A DNA stretch of 64,000 nt from Tetranychus cinnabarinus (Eukaryota; Arthropoda; Arachnida; Trombidiformes; Tetranychidae), in the NCBI GenBank assembly GCA_022266195.1, contig WHVY01000001.1, forward strand, positions 682,001 through 746,000, given 5' to 3'. Below, one piece after another: positions 1 through 14,200 of the stretch. Position numbers and translations under genes: made by a program. The notes below the pieces were generated by a model that saw only the letters and a list, made by a program, of their open reading frames with translations, was not told the origin of the DNA and did no database searches. Each line of letters begins with the position of its first letter. Position 1 is the stretch's first letter.

Positions 1-3000
1 AAAATTGCACAACTCATTTAATGGATCAACAATTTGCCAGTTTGATAACAATTGTCACGATCAATGATTATCAGCTATTTGTAGAGGCATAATTTCGTTG
101 ATAGCAATTGTACCCTGGGAGTGAAAACTGGGAGTGAAATGATATTAATCAAATTGAGTCAGGATAATAACTCAATGTCATGATTCTTATTCCAAGTTAA
201 ACTCGTATTAACTCACAATTTATTTATCATGTAGCTCAGTTTAATGTATTCTAGATTAAATAGACTTAAATGGAAACATTGCAAAAGCAAAATGTTGAAA
301 GAAGAGAAAAAAAGATTACAATTTTTTCAACTTTTCCCTGTTACAGATTGTCCAAACGAGTTAGAATGCTAAAAAAATGAAATTTCGCAAATGATATTGC
401 ATAATGAAGCAAAGGACAAGTCGGTACAAAATGAGCTTCGATAAGTTTGCTTCTAAAGCTTGATTGGATTAGAAGAAGAAATAATTGCTAGAATTAATGG
501 AAATTTATAAAAGCAAATGTGATTCTGAACAGGTAACCCACATGAAAGATGATCAAATCTTGTTACTGAAATGCTAATGGAAAATAAGTGAAGCAAGAAT
601 TGATCGAAATTTAAAGATGAAAAGTGCGATTTTTTTGAGTTTCTTTTTAATTTCATTTTCCTTCATTTCTTTTTTTCATCATTATCATGTTTTCCTTCCC
701 TGTTTATTTACATGGTAATGTTTCTGTTCATGATTGGATGGAACAACATTATCTTGTTTTATCAAGCAAATGTTGTTCAATGTGCTTGAGGACAGTGATA
801 AGTTGTAAGCCAAAAATGAGGTGATAATTAGGGAAGAAAATAATTAATGGAAAGTAAACGAAAAATAACGTTTAAAGTATCGGGTTAATAATGATGATGA
901 ACGGACGTAAAAGTGAACACAATTCACATGGGAAAAGATGATGAATGAGGAAGAAAAAGTTTTATTGAAAATGAGCAAATGTTGATTTAGAACCATTAGA
1001 ATGGATTTAAAGGTTCAATTCAAATATTCAGTCATTGTCAAGAATCTGTAATAATTTTCACCTTTTTTCTCAGTTTCCTGGTGAGAGACTCAAAGAAGCA
1101 TAAGTAAATGTTGGTAGATTTGAAATTCATCTTGTTCCTTCTTTTTTCCTCTTTTCATCCTTTTCTCCTCGTATCGCTCCAGCAACATGAAGAAAAAAGT
1201 ATCCAAAAAATATTTCATTGTAAAGAAAAAGATGAAACTGAAATGATAATGATAACAATAGAGTAAAGTTGAAAACATCTTTTCATCTTTAGAGGTGACA
1301 TTCATTTTACTCTTTACTCTGAATCTTGGAACAATGAAGGGAGTGAAAAATGTCTATCATTTATAAATTACTTTTATCATTATTTGTATTAATATGATTC
1401 TTATTAGGGTAATTGATGTACAAGAGGAAAGATGAGAATGATTTTGAAGGTTGATAGGGAACTGAATCAAATGAATAACAAGTTGATAATGAGTGAGGAG
1501 AGAATCTGGTGAAATATTTTGTTGACAATTTTATCATCATTTTGCATCTTTTCTCGTCAACGAAAAGTACAACTTCATGATAAAACAATGAGCCCTGATT
1601 TCACTGGTACAATGGCTTCACTCTTTTCATCATTTTGCTTTGTGAGTTTAAGCGAGCTTTAATTGGCTATCAAGGTGTATAATTAAATGTCAATTAGCAC
1701 ATGAGTCGAGTTGAAGCAAAAGTTGCAGATCAATCAACTATGCGTCATGAATTATCGTTCAAATGTTAGGACAAAATCATCAACTGGAGTTTCCATTTTT
1801 CAGTTGTAACATTTGTTTCATAACCACTGGCTCAAAAGAAATCAAAACTCTGGAAATGTTCAGAGAAACATTCTAACATTATTACAACATTAGTCCCTAG
1901 GAGTCAACGAATAATTAAGTCGCTTGTAACACTAATTGTTGTTATGCTTGAAATGCGTTTCTTTGTCTTTATGTTAGTTTAGTCGAGAATTGCAAACTTA
2001 AATAATCGATAAAATTTTCGACATCAGTTTAAGAGCAAAATGTGATTCTGGAATCGATCTTGATTTGCTATTCATTGGAAAAACTTTGGAAAATAAAGTT
2101 TGGCGAAAATTGCAAATGTCAAGATATTAAACGATAATCGTTTCTAGTCTTGGATTTATGCACAACTTTGAGTGAAGTTATAAAAGCATTTAAGAACTTT
2201 TGCTCATCAGGTTAATCAAATGATTATGCAGTCTTTCTTATTGTCATAGAAACGTTGAGAATTCTTATTGAATTTAAATTGGTTGCTATGATAAATAAGA
2301 ATCTGATTACAAGGATAATTCAATGTTATTGCATGTTTAAACATTTTCTGCACATTATTAGTAAATGATTTGCATTGCAATTTACAGTTGAGAGAAAAAT
2401 TGAAATGAAAATGTAAAACTAATCGAAGTGTTATTATTTCGATTCTTTTTAAAACGAAATGCTGATAAAAAAACAAGATTCTACCTTTGAATAACAATTG
2501 AACAATTTTTGTCGAACGAAATCAAAGTCAATTTTTAATCAAGTTACCAATAACAGAAGTCTATTGTAAATCAATAACCGAACTAAATGGGAATAAATTA
2601 TAGCAAATATTATGAATTAACACGAAACTCCTTGACTCATGAAAAGTCAAGAGGTTCCCCTGAATACCAAAACAAGAATAAAATTGGAACGAAAATGTTA
2701 TCACAAAAAGGAATCTGAATGAAGAGGAAAGATGATCCAAGATGAACAAACGAACAGAAAAAAAACATGAATAAAGAGAGGAAAACAGCATTTTCATCAT
2801 CTTTGTTTTGTCTTCCAATCATGATATCATCATTTAACTCAATAGCCATCAATTTATTGTCAAGATTAATAGCATTGAGACTTATGAAGGAAGAAAAAAA
2901 AGTGAACATGAAAAACATAAACATGGGCGAGTGAAAAAAGTGGAAAAGATGAGGAAAAGCGAAAACAAGTTCAAGTGAAAGAAAAAGTTGAGTTTAGATT

Positions 3001-6000
3001 ATCATGGGTTTAGTTTTCATCTTTATCCTTGCACAGTCATCATGCTCATCTTCCTGTTTCTCTCACCATCACTGAATAGTCAATATGATATCGAGCAAAA
3101 ATAAATCAATAAGAAAAGGAAAAAATAACAAATAAAAAAGAACAATTTCATCATTTCTCTTCATTCCATCTTCATTTTCATCTTTACCATCCGTTCGACT
3201 CTTTTACAATGTTAACCTTTTACTCTTCATCTTTACCAAACATCTTATAGATGGAAATTCATTGAACCATCTTAATAACTCTTCAGTTTTTGTCCATTTT
3301 CAAGGATTCCACATTCACCATTGAATAAATAAATACATCTCTTTGAATCTGTTTACCAAAGATTTGCCACCTTTAACATGATAAAATGAGCACTTACAGT
3401 AAAATGGAAATCTTTATTGTCTCTTCTCTATGAATAAATTCAATATCAACAGAACTTTGAAAACGGCTTTGAAATAAAAGCATAAATGCTAAACAATGTC
3501 ATCATCTTTTCAAACATGAAAATGTTGCAGATTACGCTTAAAACGCACTTTAAAGACAACTTTGAACCTTTCATTTACATTTCATCTTATATTTTGCTTC
3601 CTTTATTCAACATTTCCATGTTCACTTTACTCTCTTCAACTTGCCATTTGCGTTTCTTGCTTTTAAAGCTACAAAACCAAGTAAAAGTGAATTTTCAAAG
3701 TTAAATAATCCAATTTTACTTCATCAGCTTATCATTCAATTCACTTTTACCAACTTGTAACGACATTAAGTACATTTGCGCTTCTTGTTCGGTTCCATTA
3801 GTTAAGCATGTTAATCATGGAAACATGACTGGAATTAATTAGAAGCCAAGCGAAAATTTGCAATGAAAATATTAGCAAATTATCATAATAATTTCGTTCG
3901 TAATCAGTTGATGTATTCATTAGTTCATCTTTAATATTACTTTTGAGATTAGAGTTATTAAAGTTTCCATCGTTTTTCACGCTCTTTTTGTTCAAGTTTT
4001 GATTCTGAATGGAATTGAATTGAAAATTTCTTGAGTACTTGGAACAAAATTATAAGTCGATAGAACCACAAGATATGAACATGAATGGAATTTATTTATT
4101 TCAACAAAATCGACTGAAATTTTGAGTGAAAACTTTATTTTAAGGTCGATTCAAGATATGAAGTGTTACAAAAGTTAATATGTAACTGAATTTAAATCAG
4201 AAAATGAAGTTTTACTGATCCAAATAAGATATTCAAGAGTTTTTTTTTGTTCTTTTATTCGTTGAAACCTGAAATTTAACCCTTTTACTGAAGAAAAAGA
4301 TATTTTTTTGCTTTAAATTTGCATCATAAACAGTTTGTTTCAGGACAAGTTTTTTTGCTAAAGATGATTATGTAGTAAAAATGTCTGGAAAAGGATTGAA
4401 TCATAACTGATTTAGACTGAATCTTGATGAATCTCTCTTGTTCTCAATCAGAATTTGACAATTTGATAAACTAAGCTGATTAGAGGCGCAATAAGAAAAA
4501 TGTTAACATGGATAAAGAATCGAAGGAAAATCGCTGTTGACATTTTATTTTAAATAGTCAAACATGACAATAATCAATAAGGACAAATAGTCTCTTAGGA
4601 AATGAAATGTATTAAAATGTTGTTGCAACTTCATTTCAAATACATCTATCGGTCTATCTTTTTGTTTCTCCTGACTTTGACAGATGAAAAGTTCTGTAAT
4701 TTAGCAGATAAAAATGATGACAACGAGTTTGTAATCAAAATAATGTGAACAGATTCTGGAAATCAAGTCTTTTCTAGATTCTTTGTTGAGTCAGAAAGAG
4801 TTTAAGGAACAACTTGGAAGCAATAAAAAAGGAAAAGTAAAAAATGGATAAAATTTCCTTCCATGGTAATAGATTGAGGCACTTCAATTGCGATATTAAA
4901 TTAAAAATAAAACAAAACCTGATACTTGTTGTACGTTTTAATTCAGTAATTTATTCCCTTGTCATCTGTAATTCAATATAAAGTGTAATCGATAAATTTA
5001 ATGACAAAACAGGGAATCCAGTTGAAATTTCATATAAATGTTTCATTATGATGTTTGGAAATTATAATTGGCTTTCTATGTGTTTCCTTCAACAATTATC
5101 ATAACGATAAAGAGTATTCGAAGGTAATAACAAAGGTTCACTGGGAGTGAATAACAGTTATAATTGGTTCGAACGGAAATTGTACTCAATTCTGTCAGAG
5201 TTTGATAGATTTAATGACATGAGTTTTGATACATAAAAGTTTGATCCAGTTTTTGTCTCATATTAATATTCAATTTGGGAAGAGTTTCGAGGAAAGCAAT
5301 TGAAAGTGTCAATCTAAGCGATCGCATTTGCTTTGTGCGTTTTCAAGAGGCTTAACAATAGAATTGAGAAAAGTAGATTTAATTGTCAGAAGTTCTTGTT
5401 CGATTCCGGTTGCAGAAATCAGAAGCTGAATATTTCCATTTTAAATACATGTTCATGTTGGTGAGATTAGAATAGCTGGTGATGATGTTGAAGTGATCTT
5501 TTTGTGTTAATGGATAACCAACATTGAGTTTTTTAGGAAACTATTGGAGTTGGGATTGATTGGTTATCCTGGATACTTTTGGCAAGTCTGGATATTATTG
5601 GGTCTCAAGTGATTCGTTAATGTCACTATTTTATACTCGTTTTTTGAATTATTAAATGACAGGCTCTTTTAGGATGGGAAAGATAAACATTTTTTTGTTT
5701 ACTTTCTTTCTGTTCAACTGTAGGTGATTTTGATGATCAAATGAATGCTATGCTATCATGATGTAAGAAATGGTTAAATTGAATAATAGATGACAAAGAT
5801 GAAGGTAAAAGGTTAATCGATGATGATAATGATGATTAAAAGCAAAATAAATTGAGTGAAAAGGGAAACTGGATAAAAAAGAGTCAAATCAAGTGTGAAT
5901 AAATGCACATTCAGAAATGGACATTCAGTGAACAGTTCGTAAATTCATTTATGAAATACTAACTGTAACTTCATTCCAGGGTTGAAAGTAAAGTGGAAAC

Positions 6001-6559
6001 TTTGTGCAGTTCGTTGAAAAAGCAAATATTTTATTCTGATTAAACTTTAAAGAAATGCATATTTTACAATAAATCAATGCATTCAATTAGCTGAGGTCAT
6101 TTATTTACTTTTGGACAAAGTGCATTGATAAGTCTCGAATACAATGGTCACTTAACTGATTGATAATTTGTATTGTTTTTTTCTGTCTTGAGAAAAGTAA
6201 ATTCATTTTATCAAATTATGCCCATCTCGCTTCCATTTTATTATCTTGTAATATGAATGTTGACCTGGAAAAGTAAATTCGACTCTTTGGACTAAAAATA
6301 TTGTACGACTTAGCAATTCAATCATATTTATAATACAATGAATTAATTCTTATTTAATATTTAATTCTGGTTTTAATGGAACCATTCGTTCAATTGCCTT
6401 GATTTTTCTTGAAATAGATTCAGTTAGATCGATAAACTAAAAATACTCAGAATTTTCTATTTTTTCTTCCTTATAAACGAAGTTCTTCATGCATCTTGTC
6501 TGAAGGTCAAGTTCAAGGTTTAAATTTTTTATATTAATCGAGAACAAGTTCTCTGGAAT
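1..6559. other. Gene-poor AT-rich stretch
   Basis: No coding region is supportable here. The short open frames are low-complexity (Phe/Ser/Leu or Lys/Asn rich), as expected from pyrimidine- or purine-biased AT-rich DNA. There are many scattered GAAAAGATGA-like and TCATCATT-like runs but no clear tandem array, tRNA-like fold or recognisable domain. Confidence 0.6.
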
Positions 6560-6995
6560 CGCCTCTTCTGCTGATATTGTTGTATTCAATCCTCTTCCCG
6601 TTACTAGAAAATTCGCTGTTTCGTTACGTAGCAATAGGGACAAGATTGACACACGGTTTTGTTTCTGACAATTAATGAGTTACTGTGGAACCATTTCGGT
6701 AGTTTTGCTTATCGATGACATGTAATACATACTTTCTCATGGTCTCTGTACTGCACTCAAGCACGGAGGCCGATTGTTCACAGGTTAAATCAGGTCTATC
6801 ATCAACGAAAGCTTTCAGTAACTCTTGCAAACTGACGAACGTTGCCTCGTTCGCGGTAATCTTGAAGTGATTTGTCACCAGATGCAAATTTTTTGATTAT
6901 ATTCAGACTAACTGCACTCTGTCCAAATGCTCGATTAACTTTTACAAGACACCCTGGCGCTGATGGTGCGAAATCGAACTCGTAAAGCAAAACAC
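6560..6995 (-). pseudogene. Decayed mariner-type transposase (N-terminal half)
   Basis: On the minus strand, three adjacent fragments in different frames follow the order of a mariner transposase. About 6990-6880 reads LLYEF, then NRAFG, then KFASGDKSLQD, the first helix-turn-helix region. About 6880-6670 resembles the second helix-turn-helix (VDDRPDLTCEQSASVLECS). About 6660-6595 reads NRVSILSLLLRNETANFL then VTG, the block just before the first catalytic Asp of mariner enzymes. The frame changes near 6885 and near 6660, and nothing resembling the DD34D catalytic core follows. This is a dead fossil; no terminal inverted repeats were located. The family assignment rests on motif similarity recalled by eye. 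Confidence 0.6.
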
Positions 6996-9900
6996 TGAAT
7001 TAATTTGAAGTTTAATGCTGATTCATTAACTTCAATGATATCTTAATCTACTCGATTGGCGCAAATTTTTAATAACGATTTGTGTATTACGCTTCAAAAA
7101 AATGTTAAACTCTTTGTTGATTACCTAAAATTACTTAACATGAGGAGACTATCAAACTATGTTGCTATTTTAGTCCAGCAGCTTCCGCAGCATCGACATC
7201 TCTTATGAACATTATGCAATTAAATTGGTTTATTACATAACCAACTTTGATAATGCAACAATTGAAAGTGGTAAAAGTAATTCGATTAAATAAATTGTCG
7301 CCTTGTGGTTAACCCTTTACACAGTTTTAGAAGTTTTATTCTATTTTTGGAAGAATAGATTGACCAAAGATGTAAATGATGAATAGCAATCATGAGTACA
7401 TCTGTCTGTTTCAGCCAATAAGAATTATTTTCAGAACTTCTATATCTGGAAGTAACGAAAGCATAACGAAACTTTTTCAGTGGAAATTGACTCCTACATA
7501 CTTCTGAATATGATAAAAGAATACAAAAAAATAGCTAACCTTTTGCAAATAAAACTCAATCTTGATAACGATGCCAAGTCAAACTGCAATCATTTAGTTA
7601 ACGAGAAAAATTGCTTTTCCAAGAAATGTGATTACATTTTCACTTATTACACTTGAATGGAATAATATTTGTGAAATATTGAAACAGTGAACTTTTCCGA
7701 AGTTTTGATAGAATAATGTTGCAACGAATATTGCTTCAAATTTTTCTTCCATGTTTTCTGTTTATGATTCGATTGAGTTATTCTCTCATTATGGTCACCG
7801 CTGATTCGTTCACTTTTTACATCGTTCTTTTCATAACTTTTCGTTTTGAAATTTCGATTTATATTCGTTATTATTGTTATCGAATAGTACTTTTCAAATG
7901 TCTGCCTTTTTCCAACTTTAAATTGAACGAAATTTTTCTCTGAAATTATCGTAAATTCATGATTTATGATTTGTAAATCGATGGAAACATCAATACTTTG
8001 AATCTGTGAACATCAATAAATATGAACTGATGAGCAAAAAATAAATTAATCTTGATTATATTCTTCAAGTTGTAATCTTCATCTTCTTTCATCATTTTTA
8101 TTATCATTATCATCAGTAAAATGTCAAAGTGAAAAGACAAGTCGTTTCATCAGATTTACTCACAGTTGACTGGACATTATACTCATTTCAAGTCTTATGT
8201 TTCATTTCAATTCTGTTTTTGCTTCATATAATGTTTATGAATGAAAAAAGAGAAAAAATTTACCCTCAAACGTCTGTGATTCATGACGACAAACGGAAGA
8301 TGAAGTCAAAAATATCAGAACAAAAAAAGTGAATTACTTTTTGATGAAAATAAGTTGTCCAAATGAGTTCAACTTATGTAATTGTAAAGACACAAGTTGG
8401 CAACAAGAAACTGAACGAAGAAGAAAAAATAGTGAATAAATCATGAAAGTTAATCACAAGAATCTTGAGAGTATAATTGATTAATTTGGAAATGATGAAA
8501 TGGACAAATTTTGTCGAACGAATTTGATCGAAAAAAATCTAGAATTTAGAAGTTCAGATTTTCTTGCAATGTTAACGGTTGCCTTTTGGATTTCAAATTT
8601 CGATTATAGTGAATAAAAGTTACTTTCAGAATAATTCCCTGAAGATGAAGCTGAAATTGAAGGGAAAGTGGAAGCCAAATTTTGCTCTCTTTTCCAGATA
8701 AATAGCAAGTTTACAATAGTTAGTAAATGGTAAAAGCATTACGATGAAGCCAAGTATATAAACAAAGATTTTTGAAAGTGACGAGAATTGGCTGGGAATG
8801 GAGGATCAGGAAGGGAAAGATAAACTTCATTTAACCATAAATAACACGCCATTGACAGGGCTGAGTTTACAGTAATATTGAACAATAATAATGACTATGA
8901 TAATGATGATATTAGGATGAGAAATTAATGATAATGAGAAGTGAAAAATAATTTTTTCAGATTAACTTCGAAAATGTCTTTCATTGTTAAAGTGTTTTCA
9001 GGGAAAATTAAGATTAAATATTGAAATGATTGGAAGGATAATAATTAATCATGATTAACTTCTTATTAATATTGAGCTTCATTCAATATTTCATGAAAAG
9101 CATTTGATTCAATGGAAGGAAATGTTATCAGAAAATCGTTGAAAGGGAAAAGTTGATTAACTTTAATAACTCGTAATGTTTAATCAGTTTGATTCTAATT
9201 TAAGATGCACTAATTTAACAAATTGCTGAACAGTTTAGTTTTGACTTTGCAATTGAAATGCAAATGTAAAGTAAATAAGAAATCAAATTGAATTCAATGG
9301 AAAAGACAATTTATTCAATTTGATAAAAGTTATTTTTACGATTAACATTAAAGTTTTGCTTGGAAACTTGGAATAACATTTGATGAGAGAAAGGAAACAT
9401 TTTTTCAATTCTTTTCCGTGTAATTTAAGAATGAAAAAATTTCGAGGAAAGTTCTAATCAGTGAAACAAGTCGAAAAGAAATTCTGATATTTCCGTTAAT
9501 ATCAATGTTTTGCTCTTGTTTTTCTTATCTATTTTTCCTTATAAGAATGTTGACTGGGAGGCAAAGTCATTCCCAGCTTGGAAAGTTAATTAGTTTTCTG
9601 TTTATTGGAATTTCAGTCAATTTGGAGTTTCCTATTTCTTATTTTTTCCTCATCCGTTCTGATAATTTCATCTCAACATTGGGATGAGTTGATGAGTTTG
9701 ATTGAAAGAAAAGGGAACAAAATTGTTTCTCTCGATATTTGATTCTTGTAGAGTGAAATGTATTGATGGATAGACAATGGAAATGAATATCTATTTAGCT
9801 AATTGTGATTAATGACTTTATCTGATTAGAATGGAGATTAACTTTCATTAAGAATGATTGTTTACCCAATCATAACATGTTACTTTTCATTTTGTTATTC

Positions 9901-10313
9901 ACAGCACCTTTCAACATTCATCTCATCACCTTGAGTCAAGATTTCATATGATATACAAAAATAAATAACTTTGTTTCTTTCATGAAAGCCTTTGAATGTT
10001 TCTTTCACCTTATTGTTACCATAATCATTATCTTACTTGATTCAACCCAGAATAATGGTAAACAATGGGTGACAAGTTAAGTAATAATAAATAATGAAAC
10101 AGGCGATTTCGTATGAAAACCTTGGTGAGTACCTCGATCATGCATAAACTCATCTGTTTCAACTAATATTAGATAGATCAGATCTTTTTCAGGTTAGATT
10201 TCAGTTGTTTATCCAGCAAACATAAGGTCATTTCTTCGATAAACCTGGTTCCACAAGCGCAAACCTGGAGAATACTGGAGATTCTCATTACATGATATCT
10301 TGAAACGAGACAC
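6996..10313. other. Gene-poor stretch upstream of the retrotransposon
   Basis: No gene is supportable. Open frames are short and low-complexity. The last four bases (ACAC, 10310-10313) form the left target-site duplication of the LTR element. Confidence 0.55.
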
Positions 10314-10450
10314 TGTAAGGGGTTGACACGTAATCTCATTCTTTCCCCCTTAATAATTTCTTAATCATCAATCATTGTCATTTTATCATTCACATACTTC
10401 TCATTGGTCAAATCTTTACTAACAACTTCTTTATCATAATCAAACAAATG

Positions 10451-10457
10451 TATATAA
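10451..10457 (+). promoter_or_regulatory. LTR TATA box
   Basis: TATATAA inside the 5' LTR, about 245 bp upstream of the AATAAA signal. This is the expected place for the promoter of the genomic RNA. The identical box lies at 22093 in the 3' LTR. Confidence 0.55.
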
Positions 10458-10695
10458 ACTGTTTCCTTTTCCTTACTCTCAGTCACTTGTAATAAGTCAG
10501 TCATTATTAAGCTGCTCCATAGTCATTAAGACTTCTCCTTATTCTATTCTAAAGTTGTCCTCTTAATCAGAAATCTTTAAGACTTCTGCTTCCTTTTCCT
10601 TCTGTTCTCAAATTAATTGATTCATTTAATATTCAGTTTATTGATTCCAATAATTAATACTTAATCTGTGATACTCATTCAAACCTTTAATTATA

Positions 10696-10701
10696 AATAA
10701 A
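10696..10701 (+). promoter_or_regulatory. LTR polyadenylation signal
   Basis: AATAAA in the 5' LTR, repeated at 22338 in the 3' LTR, where it would direct 3'-end formation of the element RNA. Confidence 0.5.
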
Positions 10702-10854
10702 GTGCTCTCTCTAGTTAAACATCTTTGTGTGAGATTCCATTATTAAATTGTTGTTAGGCTTTGTGTGCCTTTTACTCATCCCTTAAATACGATCTCGGTA
10801 CACATTCAATGTTTCATTGATTGTAGTCTTGTCATAGACCCTATCCCTAACAAC

Positions 10855-10870
10855 TGGTGGAGATACCTCG
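10855..10870 (+). other. Primer-binding site, first copy
   Basis: Two bases after the LTR end comes TGGTGGAGATACCTCG. It starts with TGG, as expected for pairing with the CCA end of a tRNA. The first ten bases would pair with a 3' end reading ATCTCCACCA, which matches alanine tRNAs as remembered; beyond that the match fails. The tRNA identity is tentative. Confidence 0.55.
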
Positions 10871-10925
10871 TTTTAATTTAAAAGAACAACAAAATCTACA
10901 ACAATTATCCACGCAGTTTAACAAC

Positions 10926-10941
10926 TGGTGGAGATCCCTCG
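10926..10941 (+). repeat. Second copy of the primer-binding-site segment
   Basis: The segment starting TAACAACTGG and ending CCTCGTTTT is repeated 71 bp downstream of the first copy, with one difference (GATA versus GATC) over about 27 bases. The duplicated block includes the six bases that precede the first primer-binding site, so it looks like a local tandem duplication across the LTR/leader junction. Confidence 0.7.
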
Positions 10942-11014
10942 TTTTTTATTGTGTAAATCAACATTTTTTGGAATCTCCAAAAAGAACTCTGCTGCTGCTC
11001 ATAGAATCCATCAT

Positions 11015-11095
11015 CAAAAGACTTTGAGTCTTTTGCAACGTGTTACTGTATTTCCGCATCCTGCTCACCTCAAGCAAAAAACCTAAGGTTTTTTG
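11015..11095 (+). repeat. Two leader palindromes
   Basis: Two 21-bp odd-length palindromes lie in the leader. 11015-11035 has arm CAAAAGACTT, with one T/G mismatch that would be a wobble pair in RNA. 11075-11095 has arm CAAAAAACCT and is perfect around a central A. The second straddles the upstream stop codon that opens the Gag-Pol frame. Both belong to the dispersed family found only inside this element. Confidence 0.85.
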
Positions 11096-11263
11096 AGTTT
11101 TACATCAGCAAAACTGTCTTCAGAAACATCTACAGATCCTTCTTCAGACGAAACTTTAATCCACTTCAGCCAATCAACTGTAAATTCATCACCTCAATCA
11201 ACTGTGAATTCATCATCTCGATCATCATCGGAAAGTAATTCCTCAGATAAATTTGATTCAATT

Positions 11264-14200
11264 ATGGGTGAAAAAGTTACATTCGCTGATTACATCGCAG
11301 AGGATGCCAACAAGATAGCTTATTGTAAGGCTGTTGGTCTGGTTTGGGAAGAAAAAATGAAAACCTGCAAAGGAGTGTTGGTACGACAAATCAAAGAATC
11401 AATGATCACAATGGCGATATATCATGGAATCATCTGTGCTAATGATAAACTTGATTTCAACCAAGAATATATCCCTGAACTTGAAGAATGTCCTGAAATC
11501 CTCAAAGCCTTCCGAATGAATGGTTTATCCGAACCCAGCATAAGAAAGCTGATTTTAGGAGAACATCTTAACAAGGTATTGTCTAGATCTGATCTTAAAG
11601 CGAAGTCATTCACTAGTGACCAAATTAAAATTTATGAAAAAGTAGCTCGTCCTACAACCTCCTCAAGCCCAAACCCAATCCCTGAAGTATCTTTTGAAAA
11701 TGATGAGAATTGTTTTTCTGATACTGAAAGATCTGAAGTAGCACTAGAAAGAACTAGAAGATTATCTAAAACCGGTAGAGTCGGTAGAGAAAGTTATTCT
11801 AACGTTGAATTAGATCGAGTTATTCACGATTTTAATCCAAAAAGAGAAAGTTTATCTAGATGGTTAAAATATTTGAAAATTAGAATCAAAGCTTACAGTC
11901 TAACTAATTATCAATCTTGTCAGCTACTTTCATGTAAATTAACTCCTGAACTTACAGATGAGGTTTACAGACATTTTGACACAGATAACCTAGCTAAACT
12001 CAACAGCAGTGAAATAATTACTTATTTAAAAGAGCATCATGTAGGTCATACAGAGGTCATTAATGCATCTATTTCTATCTTTAACAAGAAGTATGAAAGA
12101 GGAATGGATGTACGTGAACATTGTAATACAATTAGAGACGCAGTAAATTTGAGAGCACCTTCTACTACGGAAGAAGCTTTAGTCATCATTATAATCTTTT
12201 CTTTTCCTGATGACATAAAAGAACATTTGAGAACTAACACAGAAATTCGAACTGTTGATCAGTTAACCGCTATTGTAACAACTTACATTGATAATCATCC
12301 TAAAGTAAATCATAATACGAATCATAAACGACATAGTGACAACATAAATGTACGAAATGAATCAGGTAGACAAAATCAACCTAAAAATTTCAGAAATAAT
12401 AACAGAAGTTTTCAGAATAATAATCAACCAAGCACAAGCAATCAAAGCAATCAAAGAAATCACATTAAACCACAAAGTCGTTATAATAGTTCACGCAGCT
12501 CTAGTAATTATGGTAACAACTACAATAGGAACAGCAACTATAACAACTATCAAAGACAATCAAGAAGTCCTTATCAAAATCGCTCAAGACCAAGTACAAG
12601 TTTCAACAATAGCAACAACAACGAATCAAGAGAACAATGTGTTTATTGCCTATCATATAGCCACAAAGCAAAAGATTGCAATTATCATCAAAGTATTCAA
12701 AAGTCTAGAAAAGCAGCGTTTGGCACTTTAGAAGAAAGTTCATCAACTGAAAATCTAGCAACTGAGTCAAGACAAGTATTGATGGCAAACAGCGATCGCA
12801 ATGTAACATGCGATGACGATAGCTTTCCTGAGATGAAATTGGATCTCAGGATTGAGAATCGTAATCATGCTCCAATTTCATGTTTAGTTGATACCGGAGC
12901 AGAATCAACTTTAATTCAAACTGATTTAGCAGATGAATTGGGATTGATGATTTATCCCTCAAATCATTCATTTAGTGGTCTTGGTGGCGCATCTAAATCA
13001 ATTAAAGCAGATGGAATAACTCAAATTTTCATTCGAGTCAATCCTCGACATGATCAATTTGCCATGTTGGCATATGTGTTTCCTCAACTTCCTTATAGAA
13101 TGATTCTTGGAAGAAATTTCATATTTTTAACCGACATGCAGATTGCAGCTAGAAAGAATAAAAGATTTCAAATTTTAAGATGTGGCGAACCTATGCAAGT
13201 TTCAGCCAGAATCCCTGGAATTGCAACGTGGAAATATTTGTTTGAAGACTATTTTCCGCAATTCATCAAAACTTCAAAGAAAGAACCTCAAAGACGAATT
13301 GTGTTGAGTCAAAATTGCTGTGACCATCAGAGACCTAAGGTCTCTACAGGGTCTTTCACCGATACTGACTCAGAAAATTCATCAAGTTCAAAGAAAGCAT
13401 ACTATTTCATCAAAGAAACAAGCCGGCAGTGTTTTACGGTTGTTAAAGAAGATGAAAAGCATGATCAAGAGTTAAAGAAAAGAAGACTTGAGAAACGTGC
13501 AGATGAGTTTCCTCAAGAAATTAAAGATTTAAATCAAACCTTAGCTAAAGGAATTTCAAGTGATTTATCAAAAGAAGAAAAGATGCAAATGAAAACTTTT
13601 CTCAATGATTTCAAAGACTGTTTTTCAGTTCATAAATACGACTTGGGTCGTATCCCTGCTGATAAAGTAAACATCAAAATCGACATAGGTCTAAACCCAA
13701 TACCAAGATGTAATCCATATCGTCTAGGGCCGAAAAAGAGACAAATAATGGACGCTAAGCTGAAAGAACTGCTCGAACACGGTATCATCGAGCGAAGCAA
13801 TTCACCTGGCGGTTCACCTGCGTTCTTAGTGCCTAAACCTAATGGTAGCTTTAGATTGGTTACGAGTTTTCAAGAGTTGAATGCTATTTGCAAAACCAGA
13901 TCTTATCCTATGCCTAACGTTGATGATTTTATCCAAGCACTTGTTGGTTACAATTATTTCATGACACTCGATTTGACTCAAGGTTTTCACCAAATCGAGC
14001 TTGCTCCTGTTGAACGCGAAAAAGTCGCTTTTGTTACGGAATCTGGCAAGTATCAATACGTCAGATTGCCGATGGGACTAGCTGATAGTCCTGCCTATTT
14101 TCAACAATTTGTTAATCGCGTATTTGGCGATCAATTATATAAAAGATGTCTAGCATACATCGATGATGTTATCATATTTGGAAAAACATTTGAAGATTTA

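Larger units (their letters stand above)
10314..10852 (+). repeat. 5' LTR
   Basis: 539 bp, beginning TGTAAGG and ending CCTAACA, a short near-inverted terminus with TG...CA ends. The copy at 21956-22494 has the same length at a constant offset of 11642 and no difference was seen on line-by-line reading. It contains a TATATAA box at 10451 and an AATAAA signal at 10696, giving a plausible U3-R-U5 order. It also carries one near-palindrome of the element's family at 10568-10588. Confidence 0.95.

Noticed and set aside
5395..5420. GTTCGATTCCGG, resembling a tRNA T-loop
   Set aside because: The flanks do not form a T-stem, and no acceptor, D or anticodon arm could be folded around it.
12348..12731. 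127-codon plus-strand frame inside Gag-Pol
   Set aside because: It overlaps the Asn/Ser-rich and zinc-knuckle coding region in another frame. Its Ile/Thr-rich product is a shadow of biased codons.
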